Of a stretch of 64,000 bases of DNA, positions 21,070 to 33,611 are shown in pieces. The notes under the pieces are model-generated. The model ran no database searches. It was given only the letters and a program-made list of their open reading frames with translations, and had not been told where the DNA came from. Each line of letters starts with the position of its first letter. Within the stretch, counting starts at the first letter, position 1. The stretch is from Linnemannia hyalina (taxonomy: Eukaryota; Mortierellomycota; Mortierellomycetes; Mortierellales; Mortierellaceae). Where the stretch lies: the NCBI GenBank assembly GCA_019671135.1, contig JAHRHY010000009.1, forward strand, positions 248,001 through 312,000. Direction: 5' to 3'. A program made the translations under genes and the position numbers.

Positions 21070-22929
21070 CTACTCTGGGCTGATATGAGGGGGCATAGGA
21101 GGAGGGGCGAGTGGACTAATAGTTTGTCCGTACACGGGGTACCCATGCTGTCTCCTGACCTCGACCCCTACCCCCAATCCCTGCACCACCGCCTCTCCAT
21201 CGCCATCATCGTCACTCTCGTCATCATCACCATGGAGACGATCCTGCTTATCCCCATTCGCAGTCGTCGTGGTACTGGCGGCATAGGGGTTATGGGACTC
21301 GAAGTGCTGTGAGAGCTGGTGGGGTGGGAGGTCATCGAACCCGCCGTCAGAGGATGAGGTCGAGACTGTGTCGTCGTCGGAATCGTCGGAATCGGGTCCT
21401 GATGGTGGTCGCGGATGGCTGAATGATGGTACTGCAGGTGCAGCGGCTGCGATGGAGGAGGAGGATACAGGTCGGGAGGAGGTGAAGAGGCGCTTGGCGT
21501 CAAACATGACAGACATGGTCGAGAACCGGGATGGATCGAATTCCATGGCTGAGGAGATCGACCCACGGTGGGAGTGAGGGTATCCTAGCCCAGCCGAGTA
21601 GCGATTCGAGTGTTGGAGATGGTGTTGCGGGTATGGGTATGCCTGCTGTTGCTGCTGAGGAAAAGTCGATGATGAGTGTGAGACATGAGGATTCTCACCC
21701 TCTGCAAAGCGGAGCTGGTGATGACGAGAGGCCGTCGTCGGAAGAGCAGCACGATCGGCATCGTGCGGAAGCTGCTCCCCTCTCCCCTCTACATCGTCAT
21801 CCTCATCACCATCCCCAACATCGATATGAGGCGCACCGCTGCGGCTGTTATAGTAGTGGGTGTGGTGGTTATAAGAGCCTGAGCCTGTATCTGGACCGTG
21901 AAGAGGGTGACCATGTGTGCTTAAACTGACACTCCGATGCAGGGTGCTCACAACGGGTGTAGGTACCGCTACAGTCTTGGACCGGTTCCTACTGCTGTTG
22001 CTGCTACTCGAGACACCGTATCCACCAAAACCATAACCATATCCGCCTTGACCGTCGCCTGTCGAGAGGGACCGTCTGATAGAGACATTATCGTCCTCCT
22101 CGGCCTCTTCCGCAACCAGTGAGATCTGTTGGAACTGGCCTCCGAATGCATCCCTTCCGATCCGACCCATCTGCCCATACCCTCTTACCACCGTTGTTGG
22201 CGAAACCGTCGTAGTTGTTGCGTTGTTGTTGTTGTTGTTGTTGTTGTTCTTTGCAGAGGTATCGCTATGGCGACGCGACCCGCCCTTGGCGAACGCGAAC
22301 GCGATAGGCGCAGACCGCGTGCGATGATGTGCATTCAGGGGATGAGCTACCAAAGTCGACGCCGACGACGTGGTGTCGATCTGATGCTGTACTGGGTACT
22401 GGTGGTACTGGTGTTGATGGTTATAGTAATACTTTTCCGACAATTTCTTCCTTCCTCCGCCTCCCTTCTCGTTATCAGCATCCAGGAATGAAGATGTCGG
22501 CATTCCATCCTGCATCTGACCGACACGACCACGCCGAGTATGACAAGAAGACCCTTGTCGTCTGCGCTTCATACAGACATAGAAAAGGAGCAACGCGACG
22601 AGTAGCAAAAGTGAGCCCAGGATCGCAGATGTCAATATCAACGTCATGTTTTTTGTCGCCATGGCTGTCGTCGTCGCAGTTGTTGTGGTGGAGGTTGGAG
22701 GTGAGGAAAGTGTAGGGGTATCTGGAAAAGGTGCTGGTGCCATTAGTGGGTCAGTGGGGGCGGAGGCGGGCGCGAGTTGTGAAGGAGTAGGGACAGGGAG
22801 AGGAGCAGGTGGTGGTGGTGGTGGAGGGGGAGCGCGTTTGCGGAGTCTCTGGAGACTTCTTAAAGGATCTGGACCAGAGCAGTCCTTTGGAGGGTATCGA
22901 CAATTATTTTTATCTTGGGGTCGCGACAT
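21070..22929 (-). CDS. Proline-rich, largely disordered single-pass membrane protein
   Basis: Single exon, 619 aa, starting MSRPQDKNNCRYPPKDCSGP. The frame stays open 21 codons further upstream but without another ATG. Residues 33-60 form a Pro-rich stretch with eight consecutive Pro. Thr/Ser-rich sequence leads to one clear transmembrane helix at ~95-120 (ILTSAILGSLLLLVALLLFY, then CMKRRR). The remaining 500 residues are low complexity: poly-Asn at the (GTT)n near 22215-22247, His/Tyr/Gln-rich segments, Ser-rich blocks and acidic DDSDDD patches near the C-terminus. The layout resembles fungal cell-surface sensor or Mid2-like proteins (Ser/Thr/Pro ectodomain, one helix, long cytosolic tail), but there is no signal peptide and the ectodomain is short. 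No function assigned. Confidence 0.65.
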   Translation of the reverse strand: MSRPQDKNNCRYPPKDCSGPDPLRSLQRLRKRAPPPPPPPPAPLPVPTPSQLAPASAPTDPLMAPAPFPDTPTLSSPPTSTTTTATTTAMATKNMTLILTSAILGSLLLLVALLLFYVCMKRRRQGSSCHTRRGRVGQMQDGMPTSSFLDADNEKGGGGRKKLSEKYYYNHQHQYHQYPVQHQIDTTSSASTLVAHPLNAHHRTRSAPIAFAFAKGGSRRHSDTSAKNNNNNNNNNATTTTVSPTTVVRGYGQMGRIGRDAFGGQFQQISLVAEEAEEDDNVSIRRSLSTGDGQGGYGYGFGGYGVSSSSNSSRNRSKTVAVPTPVVSTLHRSVSLSTHGHPLHGPDTGSGSYNHHTHYYNSRSGAPHIDVGDGDEDDDVEGRGEQLPHDADRAALPTTASRHHQLRFAEGENPHVSHSSSTFPQQQQQAYPYPQHHLQHSNRYSAGLGYPHSHRGSISSAMEFDPSRFSTMSVMFDAKRLFTSSRPVSSSSIAAAAPAVPSFSHPRPPSGPDSDDSDDDTVSTSSSDGGFDDLPPHQLSQHFESHNPYAASTTTTANGDKQDRLHGDDDESDDDGDGEAVVQGLGVGVEVRRQHGYPVYGQTISPLAPPPMPPHISPE

Positions 22930-25100
22930 ATTGTGGATATGTGTATGTAGATTGCGGAGAGAAGAAAGAAAAAACAGGGAGGCGATCTTCAAAAAAAAAA
23001 GAGCAGAAGGATCCCGGAAGGAAGGAAAGGAAGAAATGAGAAATGAAAGAAGAGAAGGATCCGAGAAACTAAAGAACTAGGAACGAAAGAAAGGACGAAG
23101 GACAATCAACGAAAAGAGGAAGGAAAGAGATGTGAGCCAGGCACTTCTGATTATGATGAAATGGGTGGTTTAGCGCGTCAAAGGAGGGAACACGGAAAGA
23201 AGGAAAGGAAGGTAGAAGGAAAGAAGATTAGAAAGATAAAGTGAGAAAGAGAGAGCGAACGCAGAGGAATAAAAGACGAGGGAAGGCAGACCACATCTAT
23301 ACGGTCGAATACAGGTCGGGAAGGAGCGCAAGTAACAAGAGAGTGAGATAGAGAGAGAGAGGGAGTAAGGGGAGAGAAGGAAAGAAAGGTGCAAGCATGA
23401 AAAGAATGGAGTGATGGGCAGGCATGCGAACATCTTCCTCCCCTTTCTCTCTTTTTCTCTCCTCTCTCTCTTGTTCAGTGGGTGCTCTCGTTTGCTTATC
23501 CCTGCCTGGAATGAACCATGGCCTATCTCTCTCCCCTCCCCTTACCCCTCTCCCTCTCTGGCGTAGGGAGAACAAGGTACACGCACACGCACATGCACTC
23601 ATTACTCCCCCTTTCTACCTCTCTCTTTTCTTTTTTTGTACCCCCTCATCAGTTTGCCCTGGCAGGTGCTGGAACCATTGGGCCTCAGCAACACAACACC
23701 ACCATACTTCTCTCTCTTTTGGATGGGATCCTGCGTTTTTGACCCGACCCTGGGACGCAAGGAGGTCATAGAGAGAGAGGAATAAGGGTGGGTGGATAAG
23801 GAGCCTATCTGGACATGACAAAAAACGGGCCAAGTTTCCCTTTGTTCTCTCTTTTGCGCGTCTTACTCAGCTGGCTACCCAATCTCGCCTAGTCCAACCT
23901 GGGGACTCTTTCAAATGCTAGGACTATGATTCGTCGTCAAGACCAAAGAATGTGGGCGGATGATTCTTCAATTAGAGCAAAGACGCATCAGCAGAGCACA
24001 GACATTTGGTACGAAAATATGGTTTTTGCATTATCGACAAACAGGCAAACTAGGGTGAGGTGGTGATGTCCCCTATCCGAGCAATGCAAACAATGAATTC
24101 AGAGCACAAGTGTCTTCCCACCCTAATTCTGTCACACCCCTGTCCAAAAATACCCGGATATCGTGCATACTCACAGAACTGTCACCAACCATGGTACTAG
24201 CCAATGGCACTCAGATTGTCAGACACAAACAAGCGGTTACGGTATTACCCTCTCCCACCACGTATCTGCACTCTTTCGTCCCTCCTCTTTCCAGACCAGG
24301 ATGGGGTATGTACGCCCACGTCTAACAGCTCGTATGCATGGTCACTCTTGCAGATGTGAGGCGAGGTAGCTGGGCTCGACTGGTGGTGAAAAAAATAAAT
24401 AAAGAGGACCAGCCCATGCAAGGAAGGCGAAAGGGGGTTACAAGGGGTGGTTTGCGTTTCCCCTTCCCTTTTCCTCCCCTCTCTCTCTCTGAATTACCGC
24501 GTTTGTCTTGGAATCATAAGGAGCCTCTCCCTCTCCCCCTGGCAAAGTCATCTTTTTCTTCCCAAGCTTGGACAATCCTGCCTCTTCGTGTGCACTTCGA
24601 CTCGCTTGGTTATGTTACTACTGCTACCCATCCTATCAAGCCCTGAAAAAAAAGTACACCACCATCCCTCCCCTCCTCCCTATTTGTTTTGAATGGCAGG
24701 GAGGAGGGGAAGAGGGGAAGTGAAAGCAGAGCGGTAATCAATGCACACGTACACCCAGCCAAACAGTGCACCTTTTATGTTTTTACGAAGAGTTGGAGAG
24801 CCGAGATGGAGAGCGGAGCAGGAAGAGGGATAACTCTCCGATCTTGTGTAAAGAAAAGCGTGGGATTAGGATAGGGACGAGGGCGTTGCCGTGTGGGATT
24901 AGATCACGTCTTGTTCGCATTTCTGGTGGTGTGAAAGGGCAAAGACACAGGTTCAAGTGCAAGTAAAGCGCGAGATGAGAATGCACGTTGACTCTTTGCT
25001 TTGGCCACCTTGGTGCGACTTACACGTTTTTTTCCTCTTTTTTCGCGCATGGTCAGGAAATCATGTGACCATCTCATATATTACATAAAATAAAAAAAAA
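22930..25100. other. Intergenic region without a supported gene
   Basis: Strong GA-rich (22960-23420) then CT-rich (23430-23640) tracts, presumably promoter and leader sequence for the minus-strand gene ending at 22929. Only low-complexity open frames. Confidence 0.45.
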
Positions 25101-25108
25101 CTGCCTTC

Positions 25109-25712
25109 TTAATCACATCTCTTCACTTTGATCACCCAACAACGATTCAAGGACAAACGAGCCATCAATACCAGGACACTTACTAGAAACCGAAGTTGCG
25201 ACAAGGCACAATGTGGACACTGAAAGTGAGAGTACACAGCACGCATTGTTAAACTCGGTCGTAACACATTGGATCCGTTGTCTTGGGGAAAGAGATTGGG
25301 AGCCGCTTGTGGGTTGAGTCGTCTGGTCTCAGCAGGCAATGCTTTTCCTTTTTCCACTAGCAACAATGGCAGCAGGACAAAAGCAATCATGATACGAGAG
25401 CCATATATTTGAGGATAACATGTTACAAAAGGACCTGTGGCACAAGGACCTGGATTGATACTCCAGCGGACACCAGCTTGACTCAAAGTATTCGACAGCA
25501 ACACCTCGATTGCCGAGGCGCACACGGTTACGGGTTTGCAGGATACTGCATGTACCAACATGCCGACACTGGTTTCTTAGGTTAGAGAGGTTCAGTAAAG
25601 TAAAGCGATAATAGAGTACTTGTGAATCTACATCAGGCATGTCGGCTATCAATTTAACACCACTGTGGGGTTGACGGAGGATGATCAAGAGGGCAAAGCC
25701 AGGTCGCGTCAT
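25109..25712 (-). pseudogene. Possible remnant of a hydrophobic protein gene
   Basis: On the minus strand a frame with protein-like composition reads AIEVLLSNTLSQAGVRWSIN, then GPCATGPFVTCYPQIYGSR, then a hydrophobic helix (IMIAFVLLPLLLV). The preceding segment (25712 to about 25560) is open in another frame (GFALLIILRQPHSGVKLIAD). The pieces look like one decayed membrane protein gene broken by at least one frameshift, or exons I cannot join. No family recognised. Confidence 0.3.
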
Positions 25713-27380
25713 CGCCTCCCGTTGATCATCAATACTTTCTTTTTACCGATATATCAGTTCGATTTATGCAGCGTTGGTGGCGAAACACGAAACTTGTGCC
25801 TGCGCCTACCGATTGATCATCGTAGTCGATCAGACTAATATATTTAATGCCTCGCAGGTCTTGCACACGTACCCTAGCTACGGCCAGAAGCTACTCCTTT
25901 TTATTAGTTATGGTGGCTTTCCATGCAATTCAAACAGGTCTGCACTTGCATGCTAGCATCGATGGATGTACGACAGCAGGACATAAAGGAAGACAAAAGA
26001 ACGCTATGTAGGGTGACGAAGGGCCACGCAACTTTTTTTAGCGATCTGTTGTCTCTCTCCACAGTGAACCTCTGATTGGTGAGGTGGAAGGTTATTTACG
26101 AAATGATCGAGACGATCGTTACGTCGCCTTTTCTGCTTTTTTGCGAGCTGGATACGAAAAAAAGGGATGAGGGAAGATACAAATCAAGGGATTGGAGATG
26201 TGTGGGGAAAGTTGGTTTGTTTGTTTATCTCGTCAGTTGAGCTCATCTTCTTGTGTTTGTACTGTAGAGAGGGCTACAAGTAAAGTAATCTATCTCGTCA
26301 ATTGAGCTCATCTTTTTGTTGTTTATTTTTGTTTGCACGGTTACTGAGAAGTAAGAGAGGGCTAGAAGCAAAGTTGATGATGTTGATGATGTGGAAATAG
26401 CAAAGTAACAGAGGACTTGCTTTTGTTCATTATCGTACCTTGGCATTTGGACGCTTGGGACGAGTGAGTGTGCATGCTCATGTATCAGCTACAGATCATT
26501 GGATGCTAAGACATGTCACATTCAATCCGCAAGCAACAACAAAACAACAAACAAATCGGAGACTGAGGGAGAGGTACATGTTTGGACCATAGATCCGATG
26601 CATGAGGCCCAAGAAGGGAACGTTCGATTTATTGCCAAGACAAACGAATTGCGTACCTTGGATGACTCTCAACGGTTGGACTCTTTCCTCTGAAAAGGAA
26701 AGATAGCTGGCAGGACAAGAAGAAGAATGCTGGTGAGTGAAAACTGGCACCAAGTATGGATGGGATGATGTGAAGGAGGGTTGATGCGAAAGAGAATTCT
26801 CAGGTCCGGACCTTTTCTTCCGCCTCTTCTTCAAGGGTGATGATCTCGTCTAAAGAAGGACGTGATTCTTGTTTTTCATCAATTTGTTGGGCCAGGCGCG
26901 CCAAGGCGGGCGGAGAATAAGTTCTTGGAGGAAGAGAGTGGTTGAGCCCTGAACGCATGGTAGGAATGAACAGGCAATCGGGAACAGAAATGGTGTGGAA
27001 ATTGAAAATTCACTCTTCCTCATCGCTTTCAATGCCATGAGGTACAGATGTTTGCTGTTCTCTTTTCTTCTTTTTTCATTTCCCTTGAAGAACAAAAACA
27101 AGCCGTCCGCAGCAATGAAGCCAAGAAGAGACAGATCCTAAAAAGGAATTCATTCATGGTTCGACCCATTCTGTCCCCATTATGGCAGGGCAAGAACACT
27201 CTTCCACCCATCGCATAGTAATAAAAAAACAACTTTCTTTTGGGCTCACAGTTTTCACATTTCCGAATGAACCTGTTCTTGTCCCATTCGACCCCCTTCC
27301 TGACGTACAGATACGCGGCCATTCGCTGGAGAGACACAACGCCACGCACCACCCCCGTACACTCCTTTCTCTGCAGCATG
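25713..27380. other. Intergenic region upstream of the ABCC array
   Basis: No supported gene. Two similar segments, ATCTCGTCAGTTGAGCTCATC at 26227 and a near copy at 26292, form a short imperfect direct repeat. The last few hundred bases should be the promoter of the first ABCC gene. Confidence 0.4.
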
Positions 27381-27388
27381 TATAAAAT
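27381..27388 (+). promoter_or_regulatory. Probable TATA box of ABCC gene A
   Basis: TATAAAAT, 238 bp before the ATG of the first ABC transporter gene. Confidence 0.4.
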
Positions 27389-27618
27389 GCAACCCCGAAT
27401 TGACCTCGATCGCCACTATTCTTCTTCCGAGAAAGTACAAGAACAGGACAAAAAGACTAGGGCATAATCGATCAGCCTTTTCACAGTGCGGTTCAACTCG
27501 CCCATACAAATACTCTCCTCTGCTCTTTCTTTTCCTCATTCCCTCTCTTCTCATCTCGAACAGAACAAACCAAAAACTCATTCCCCCTTCTTTTGTACAT
27601 TCACTTTCGTTGACTCTT

Positions 27619-30600
27619 ATGGGAATCGCAGAGTACTGCAACGACAGCGAGGGTTGGGTAAGGACAACTCGATTGATTTATTAATATGCTGTAAGCCCCC
27701 GACAAAATCTAACACACACTGCCTCTTTTCGCTTTCAACTGTACAGGGTCCAACGAGCCATACAAGGCCGGATCTCACCCCATGTGTCGAAAACACAATC
27801 CTTCAGGGCCTACCTGCCCTGATCGCCATCCTCAGTATGACACACACCACCATGGTGATGTGGAAGAAGGGCAAACCTCATAATCTTGGACGCACAAACA
27901 TTATTTACTGGCCCACTCAGATCCTCATGCTTGGAAGTGCGGCTGCTCTGGCTGCAAGAGCCGCTGTCCTCAAGAGTGATGGCAACAGCTATGCCCCTTC
28001 CACCATGTTCAGCACCATCACCATGATGCTCGCCTGGGTAAGTGATGGCCGATAACATGAACAACATACTTCAATTAGTCCGTCGTATCAATCAAAAGGA
28101 AACACCTGGGCTGACCGCAGTTCCCTCCCTTTTGTTCTTGTATCACAGTTGTCCGCTATCGGATTGAACCACTTTCAGCACCAGCAGGACATCCGATCCA
28201 ACAACCAGATCGCCGCCCTCTACTTCTTCACCCTTATCGCCTCCGCTATCAACATCCGCACCATGACACTTCTCGACCAGACCAACCAGGACCAGTTCAA
28301 GGCCTTCATCGCCTTCTTTGCCATCAACATCCTCGGACTCATCTTTGAAGCGTGGCCTCGTGGCCGCACTCAAGTCCAGAAGAACAGCTCTGTCGGTCGT
28401 TACGCCAAGGCCAACCTCTTCTCTCGCTTGACCTTCCACTACCTCCAACCCATCATCACTGCAGGATTCAAGAACCCTCTTGCTGCAAAGGACATTGAGG
28501 GCATGGTCCCCGATCGCATTAAGACCCAGTACAGTCACGACTTGCTCAACAACAACTGGCAGGCCAAGGTCGCCAAGGCTAAGGCCAAGGGCGAGAAGCC
28601 CAGTCTGTTCACGACGGTTATTGGCACTTATGGTTGGTCTTGGGCACCCATCATGGTGTTCCGTATCGGCGCCTCGACTCTTACCTACGTCCAGCCCCAG
28701 CTCTTGAATGAGCTTTTGGGGTTCATCCGATCGTACCAGACACCCAACCCTGAACCCGTCGCGCTTGGAATCATCTTGGCGTTCGGCATGTTCTTTGCTT
28801 CGCTCCTCAACTCGTTCTTCATGGCCCAGTACTTCCAGAACTCCATGAACGTCGGTATCGAGGCCCGTACAGCCCTCATCGCCATGATCTACCGCAAGTC
28901 GCTCAAGCTCACCAGTGCTGCTAAGCAAAAGTCGACTGCCGGAGAAATCAACAACCACATGTCTGTCGATGCTGAGCGTTGGCCCGATGCCATTACCTTC
29001 ATGCCTATGCTCATTTCCATCCCCTATGAGATTGCCATTGCTATCTGGATGTTGTACCGTCAGATCTCCTGGTCTGTCTTTGTTGGTCTGGGAACAATTG
29101 TTGTCCTCCTCCCTGTCCAGGGTATCATTGCCAAGTTCTTCATGAAGGTATGTCATGATATCAAAGTGTTTAATTGCATTTTATTGTTGAAGATATTATT
29201 CATGTTGGATGCTAATCTGGCTACCATTTTTGCTTCAAACGACCAAATAGGCCAAGTCTGCAAAACTTGAGGCCATGGATCAGCGTATTCGTCTCATGAA
29301 CGAAGTCATTTCAGGAGTCAAGATCGTCAAGCTGTATGGTTGGGAGGACTCGTTCATGGAGCGCATCCGCGTTTACCGTAATCGCGAGGTCAAGACTCTC
29401 CGCAAGATCGGTATCGTCTTCTCGTTCCTCTCAATCATGTTCCAGTCAGTTCCCATGTTGGTCGCCTTGGTCTCGTTTGCTGTCTTTGCTACCCACGGAG
29501 GACCCAACTACGGTCCCGGTGATATCAACCCCCAGCGCGTCTTTGTTTCAATCTCGCTCTTCAACTTGTTGAGCAGCCCTATCGGCATGCTGAGTCACAT
29601 CATTGCCGAGGTCATCGGTGTCACTGTCGCCACCAGACGTATGCAGGCCTTCTTGTTGGCCCCCGAGATTTCGGAGGAGACCACTGAATCTGTCAAGACC
29701 TTGCCCGAGGACCCCTCCGTCCCCTTGGTCGAGATCAAGGACGGCATTTTTGCATGGGAGACTGAAGGACCCGAGGTCGAGACGGAGAAGGAGAAGAATG
29801 CTCGTGAGAAAGCTGAAGCGAAAAAGTACAAGCAGTTGGAAAAAGAGGCCAAGAAGGCTGGCAAGCCCGCTCCTGAGAAGGAGGTTCCCGTCGAGAAGAA
29901 CTATGGACCCACCCTGACTGATATCAACCTGACTATTCCTCGTGGGAACTTAACTGCTGTTGTTGGACGCGTTGGACAGGGCAAGACTTCGCTGTTGAAC
30001 GCCATCATTGGAGATATGTACAGACGCCAGGGATCCGTCAAGATCTACGGCCGCATGGCTTATGTTGCTCAGCAAGCGTGGATCGTTAACGCCACTGGTG
30101 CGTCTTTGCTTTGAATGTTGGTTGCGTGATTGTGGTTTGGCAAACGAAGTATATTTCATCTGCTTACTAACAACGGTGACTATCCTTTTTATCTTCCTAT
30201 CAATAGTCAAGGATAACATTGTGTTTGGTAACGAATTCAACCAGGAGCGCTACGACCACATTTTGATGGCTTCTGGACTCTTGCCCGATATTGCAATGCT
30301 CCCTGCTGGAGACCAGACTGAGATCGGAGAACGTGGAATCAACCTGTCGGGAGGTCAGAAGCAGCGTGTCTCCCTTGCCCGTGCAGCCTACGAGAACGCC
30401 GATGTCTACTTGTTTGACGACCCCCTCTCTGCCGTCGATGCCCACGTCGACCAGCACCTCTGGCAACACTTGATTGGGCCTAATGGATTGCTCAAGGATA
30501 AGACCCGTGTCTTGGTTACCCATGCCATTCACCATTTGGAGCAGGTCGACCAGATCGTTCTTCTCAAGGACGGCAAGATCAGCGAGACGGGTCAGTACGA

Positions 30601-32794
30601 TGCTCTTATGGTTGCTCAGGATTCTTTCTACCAGCTGATTACGGATTACTCGGTCAACCAGGGCAAGAAGCGCAAGGAGAAGAAGTCAGGTGAGGATGCT
30701 TCTGGCACGAGCCAAGAGGATGATGGGGATGACTCGACTCAGGACGGTGACGAGAAGGATCCCAAGGTTGCTGGCACAGCCGGTAACAAGGATGACAAGT
30801 TGGTTTCTGAGGAAAAGATGGTCCAGGGCAGTGTTTCCTGGGGCGTCTACAACATCTATGCCAAGGCCGCCTCGTACCGCTGGTCTGCGATTGTCGCTGT
30901 TGTTTTCGTGTTCGGTCAAGCTTCCCAGATCGGAACCAACATCTGGTTGAACCACTGGTCGTCCGAGTCCACTGAGGCCTTAGCGACAGGTACAGAGACC
31001 CACCCCATCGGATATTACCTTGGAATCTATGGTGCCATCATCTTCTGCAGCATGATCATGAACGTCGTCTCGGTCTATGTCGCCATGGTCCTTGCCGCCG
31101 TCCGTGCCTCGACCCGCCTTCACGACAGCCTCTTGGCCAAGATGCTTCGTCTGCCTATGGCTTTCTTCGACACCACCCCTCTTGGCCGCATTGTCAACCG
31201 ATTCTCGAGCGATGTTTTCAGCATTGACGAGCTCTTGCCCTGGAGTTTTATCCAGGTTTTCATGACCGGAACCACGGTACTTGGAACAGTCGTCGTCATT
31301 GCCACCACCACCCCGATCTTCTTGGTCATGGTCCCTCCTCTGGTTGTACTGTACTTGATCATCCAGGCCTACTACATCCGCTCCTCCCGCGCCTTGAAGC
31401 GTATCGACTCTGTATCCAAGTCCCCCATCTACCAGCACTTCAGCGAGACCCTCTCTGGAGTGACGACCATCCGTGCCCTCGGTGCCAACCAACGCTTCAT
31501 TGCCGACAATGCGGCCAAAGCCGATGTTGCTGCCAATGCTTACTATTCCTGGGTTGTCTCCAACCGTTGGTTGCAGATCCGCCTTGAGAGTTTGGGAGCC
31601 ATTATTGTCTTGGCTGCTGCTCTCTTTGTTGTTCTTAGCCGTGACTCTTTGACCTCTGGAAACGTCGGTCTTGCTTTGTCTTATGCTCTCTCTGTCACCC
31701 AGAGTATCACTTGGATGGTCCGCTCCACCTGCGATCTCCAAAAGTAAGTTTTCTCCTATTTTGTAAAGGTTATTAATACTGCCACGTTTTGCTTTCCTTG
31801 AACAACTTTTATTTACATTCTACATTTATTTCTCTATTTCTATAGCCAATTGGTCGCTGTGGAGCGTATTGAAGAGTATGCCAAGAAGAACCCTGAGGCA
31901 CCCACCGAGACGGACGTTGCTCTGCCCGAGAACTGGCCCCAGGCCGGTCACGTCGAGTTCCGCAACTACTCGACCCGTTACCGCGAGGGACTCGACCTGG
32001 TCATCAAGAACATTTCCTTCGAAGTCCAACCTGCTGAGAAGGTCGGAATCGTCGGTCGTACGGGTGCTGGAAAGTCATCGTTGACATTGGCCTTGTTCCG
32101 TATCATTGAAGCCGCCAACAGCCACTGGGCCAAATCGAGCCATAACGAAAAAGATCTGGATACGGACCCTACCAAGGAGGATGACATTGTTGACCTCGAG
32201 AAGATTAATGTCGAGGAGGATGGTGGATCAATCTGGATTGATGGTGTCGATATCTCGACGGTTGGATTGAAGTACCTTCGTCAACACTTGGCGATCATCC
32301 CTCAGGACCCTACGCTGTTCGTCGGCACTGTCCGCGAAAATTTGGATCCCTTTGAAGAGCTCGAGGATGCCGAATTATGGGAGGCTCTGGAGCGTGCACA
32401 TTTGAAGGAGCATATCTCAACGCTTGCTGGCGGACTGTCGTTCAAGGTCTCGCAGAACGGTGACAACTTCTCGGTTGGCCAACGATCCCTCATCTGTCTC
32501 GCCCGCGCTCTCCTCCGCAAGACCAAGGTTCTCATTCTTGACGAAGCCACAGCCGCTGTGGATGTCGAGACCGACGAATTGATCCAAAAGACGATCCGCA
32601 AGGAGTTCAAGGACCGTACGATTCTCACCATCGCTCATCGTATCAAGACCGTCATGGACTCTGACAAGATCCTGGTCCTGGAGAAGGGTCGCGTCGAGGA
32701 GTACGAGTCCCCCCAGACCTTGCTCCAACGCCCTGACTCACTCTTCTACAGCCTTGCCCAGCAGGCCGGTGAGATCAAGGACTCTGACGAGTAA
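27619..32794 (+). CDS. ABCC (MRP/Ycf1-like) full transporter, tandem copy A
   Basis: Model join(27619..27657,27747..28037,28149..29147,29251..30097,30207..31743,31846..32794), 1553 aa; every junction is GT..AG and the total is in frame. Exon 1 is only 13 codons ([13 protein letters not shown]). Order: TMD0 with about five helices (to ~240), linker, TMD1, NBD1, charged linker (~865-920), TMD2, NBD2. NBD1: Walker [10 protein letters not shown] (~682), signature LSGGQKQR (~772), Walker [13 protein letters not shown] (~792), with Asp where the catalytic Glu would be, as usual for ABCC NBD1. NBD2: GRTGAGKSS (~1308), [16 protein letters not shown] (~1446), [12 protein letters not shown] (~1466) with the Glu intact, and an H-loop TIAHRI. 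Family role: ATP-driven export or vacuolar sequestration of glutathione conjugates and other organic anions. The exact substrate is unknown. It lacks two introns found in copies B and C and has one near NBD1 that they lack. Confidence 0.92.
32330..32658 (+). repeat. 329-bp tract identical to 39221-39549
   Basis: Lies in NBD2 of copy A and matches copy B base for base, including silent sites, while flanking exon sequence differs at many third positions. Best read as gene conversion. Confidence 0.85.
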
Positions 32795-32935
32795 TCTTTT
32801 TTATTCCCTTCATTTGTTTGATTCCCTTCTATGTAAATCTACTACTACCAACCTACCACAATTTCCTTTTAGCATAATAACTTAATCTGGTTTTCCTTCA
32901 ACTTATTTCGCACCGCATATATATCATCCATCACT

Positions 32936-32941
32936 AATAAA
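32936..32941 (+). terminator. Poly(A) signal of ABCC gene A
   Basis: AATAAA about 140 bases after the stop codon. Confidence 0.5.
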
Positions 32942-33611
32942 GACATGTAGAAAGCATGAGTTCTCACACTATTCACACTTTGTTCTTTTCGTGTTTTTCG
33001 TGATGCGTGTTCATTTTATGATTCTTTTTTTTTACGTGGCATGTGGACAAAGCGACAAAGAACGGGAGTCCAGGCAACAATGTACACCATTTATGGATGA
33101 GTGAACTGTGATTGAGCAAAGTTCGACCAATCAATCGAATCAGGTTTGCTTTCGGACAACCTTGTTTTTTCTTTCTTATTTTTGTTGACAGGGGTGAGAT
33201 GGGCAACGTACGACTCTTGTTTAATTGCGCAGATAAGACCTGTCCCGATCAATTGACACAACGAGAAGACACGGCGTTTGCATGGACTTTTGGTTTGTCC
33301 GGACAAGCTGTTCTTTCCTGGGAGGCCCAGCTCTTTACGTGAATTGAGGACTCCGCTTAAACGTCTCGCCCCATCCCTGGTTTTTTTAATCACACCGACC
33401 TTTTTTGTGTATTTGTCTCTCTTTTTCTTTTTCTTTCCTCTTCATCCTTCCCTCGCCATTTTCCTTCCACCACCACCACCGCCCCCGAATTTCATACTTG
33501 ACAGTTCCTGGCAACCGCTCGCCACCCTTCTCCCCTTTCCTTTATTTTCATCCTTCACAGCTGGTCTCTGTCGGGTCTTTTTATTCCAACCACCTCCCTT
33601 CCTCACCTGCC
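32942..33611. other. Intergenic spacer between ABCC genes A and B
   Basis: No gene seen. It ends in a CT-rich leader before the ATG of gene B, which reads CTCACCTGCC ATG. I see no clear TATA box. Confidence 0.45.

Noticed and set aside
28143..29156. 337-aa minus-strand frame inside ABCC gene A (and similar ones in copies B and C)
   Set aside because: Antisense of conserved ABC transporter exons with biased codon use; it recurs in all copies because the sense strand is conserved.
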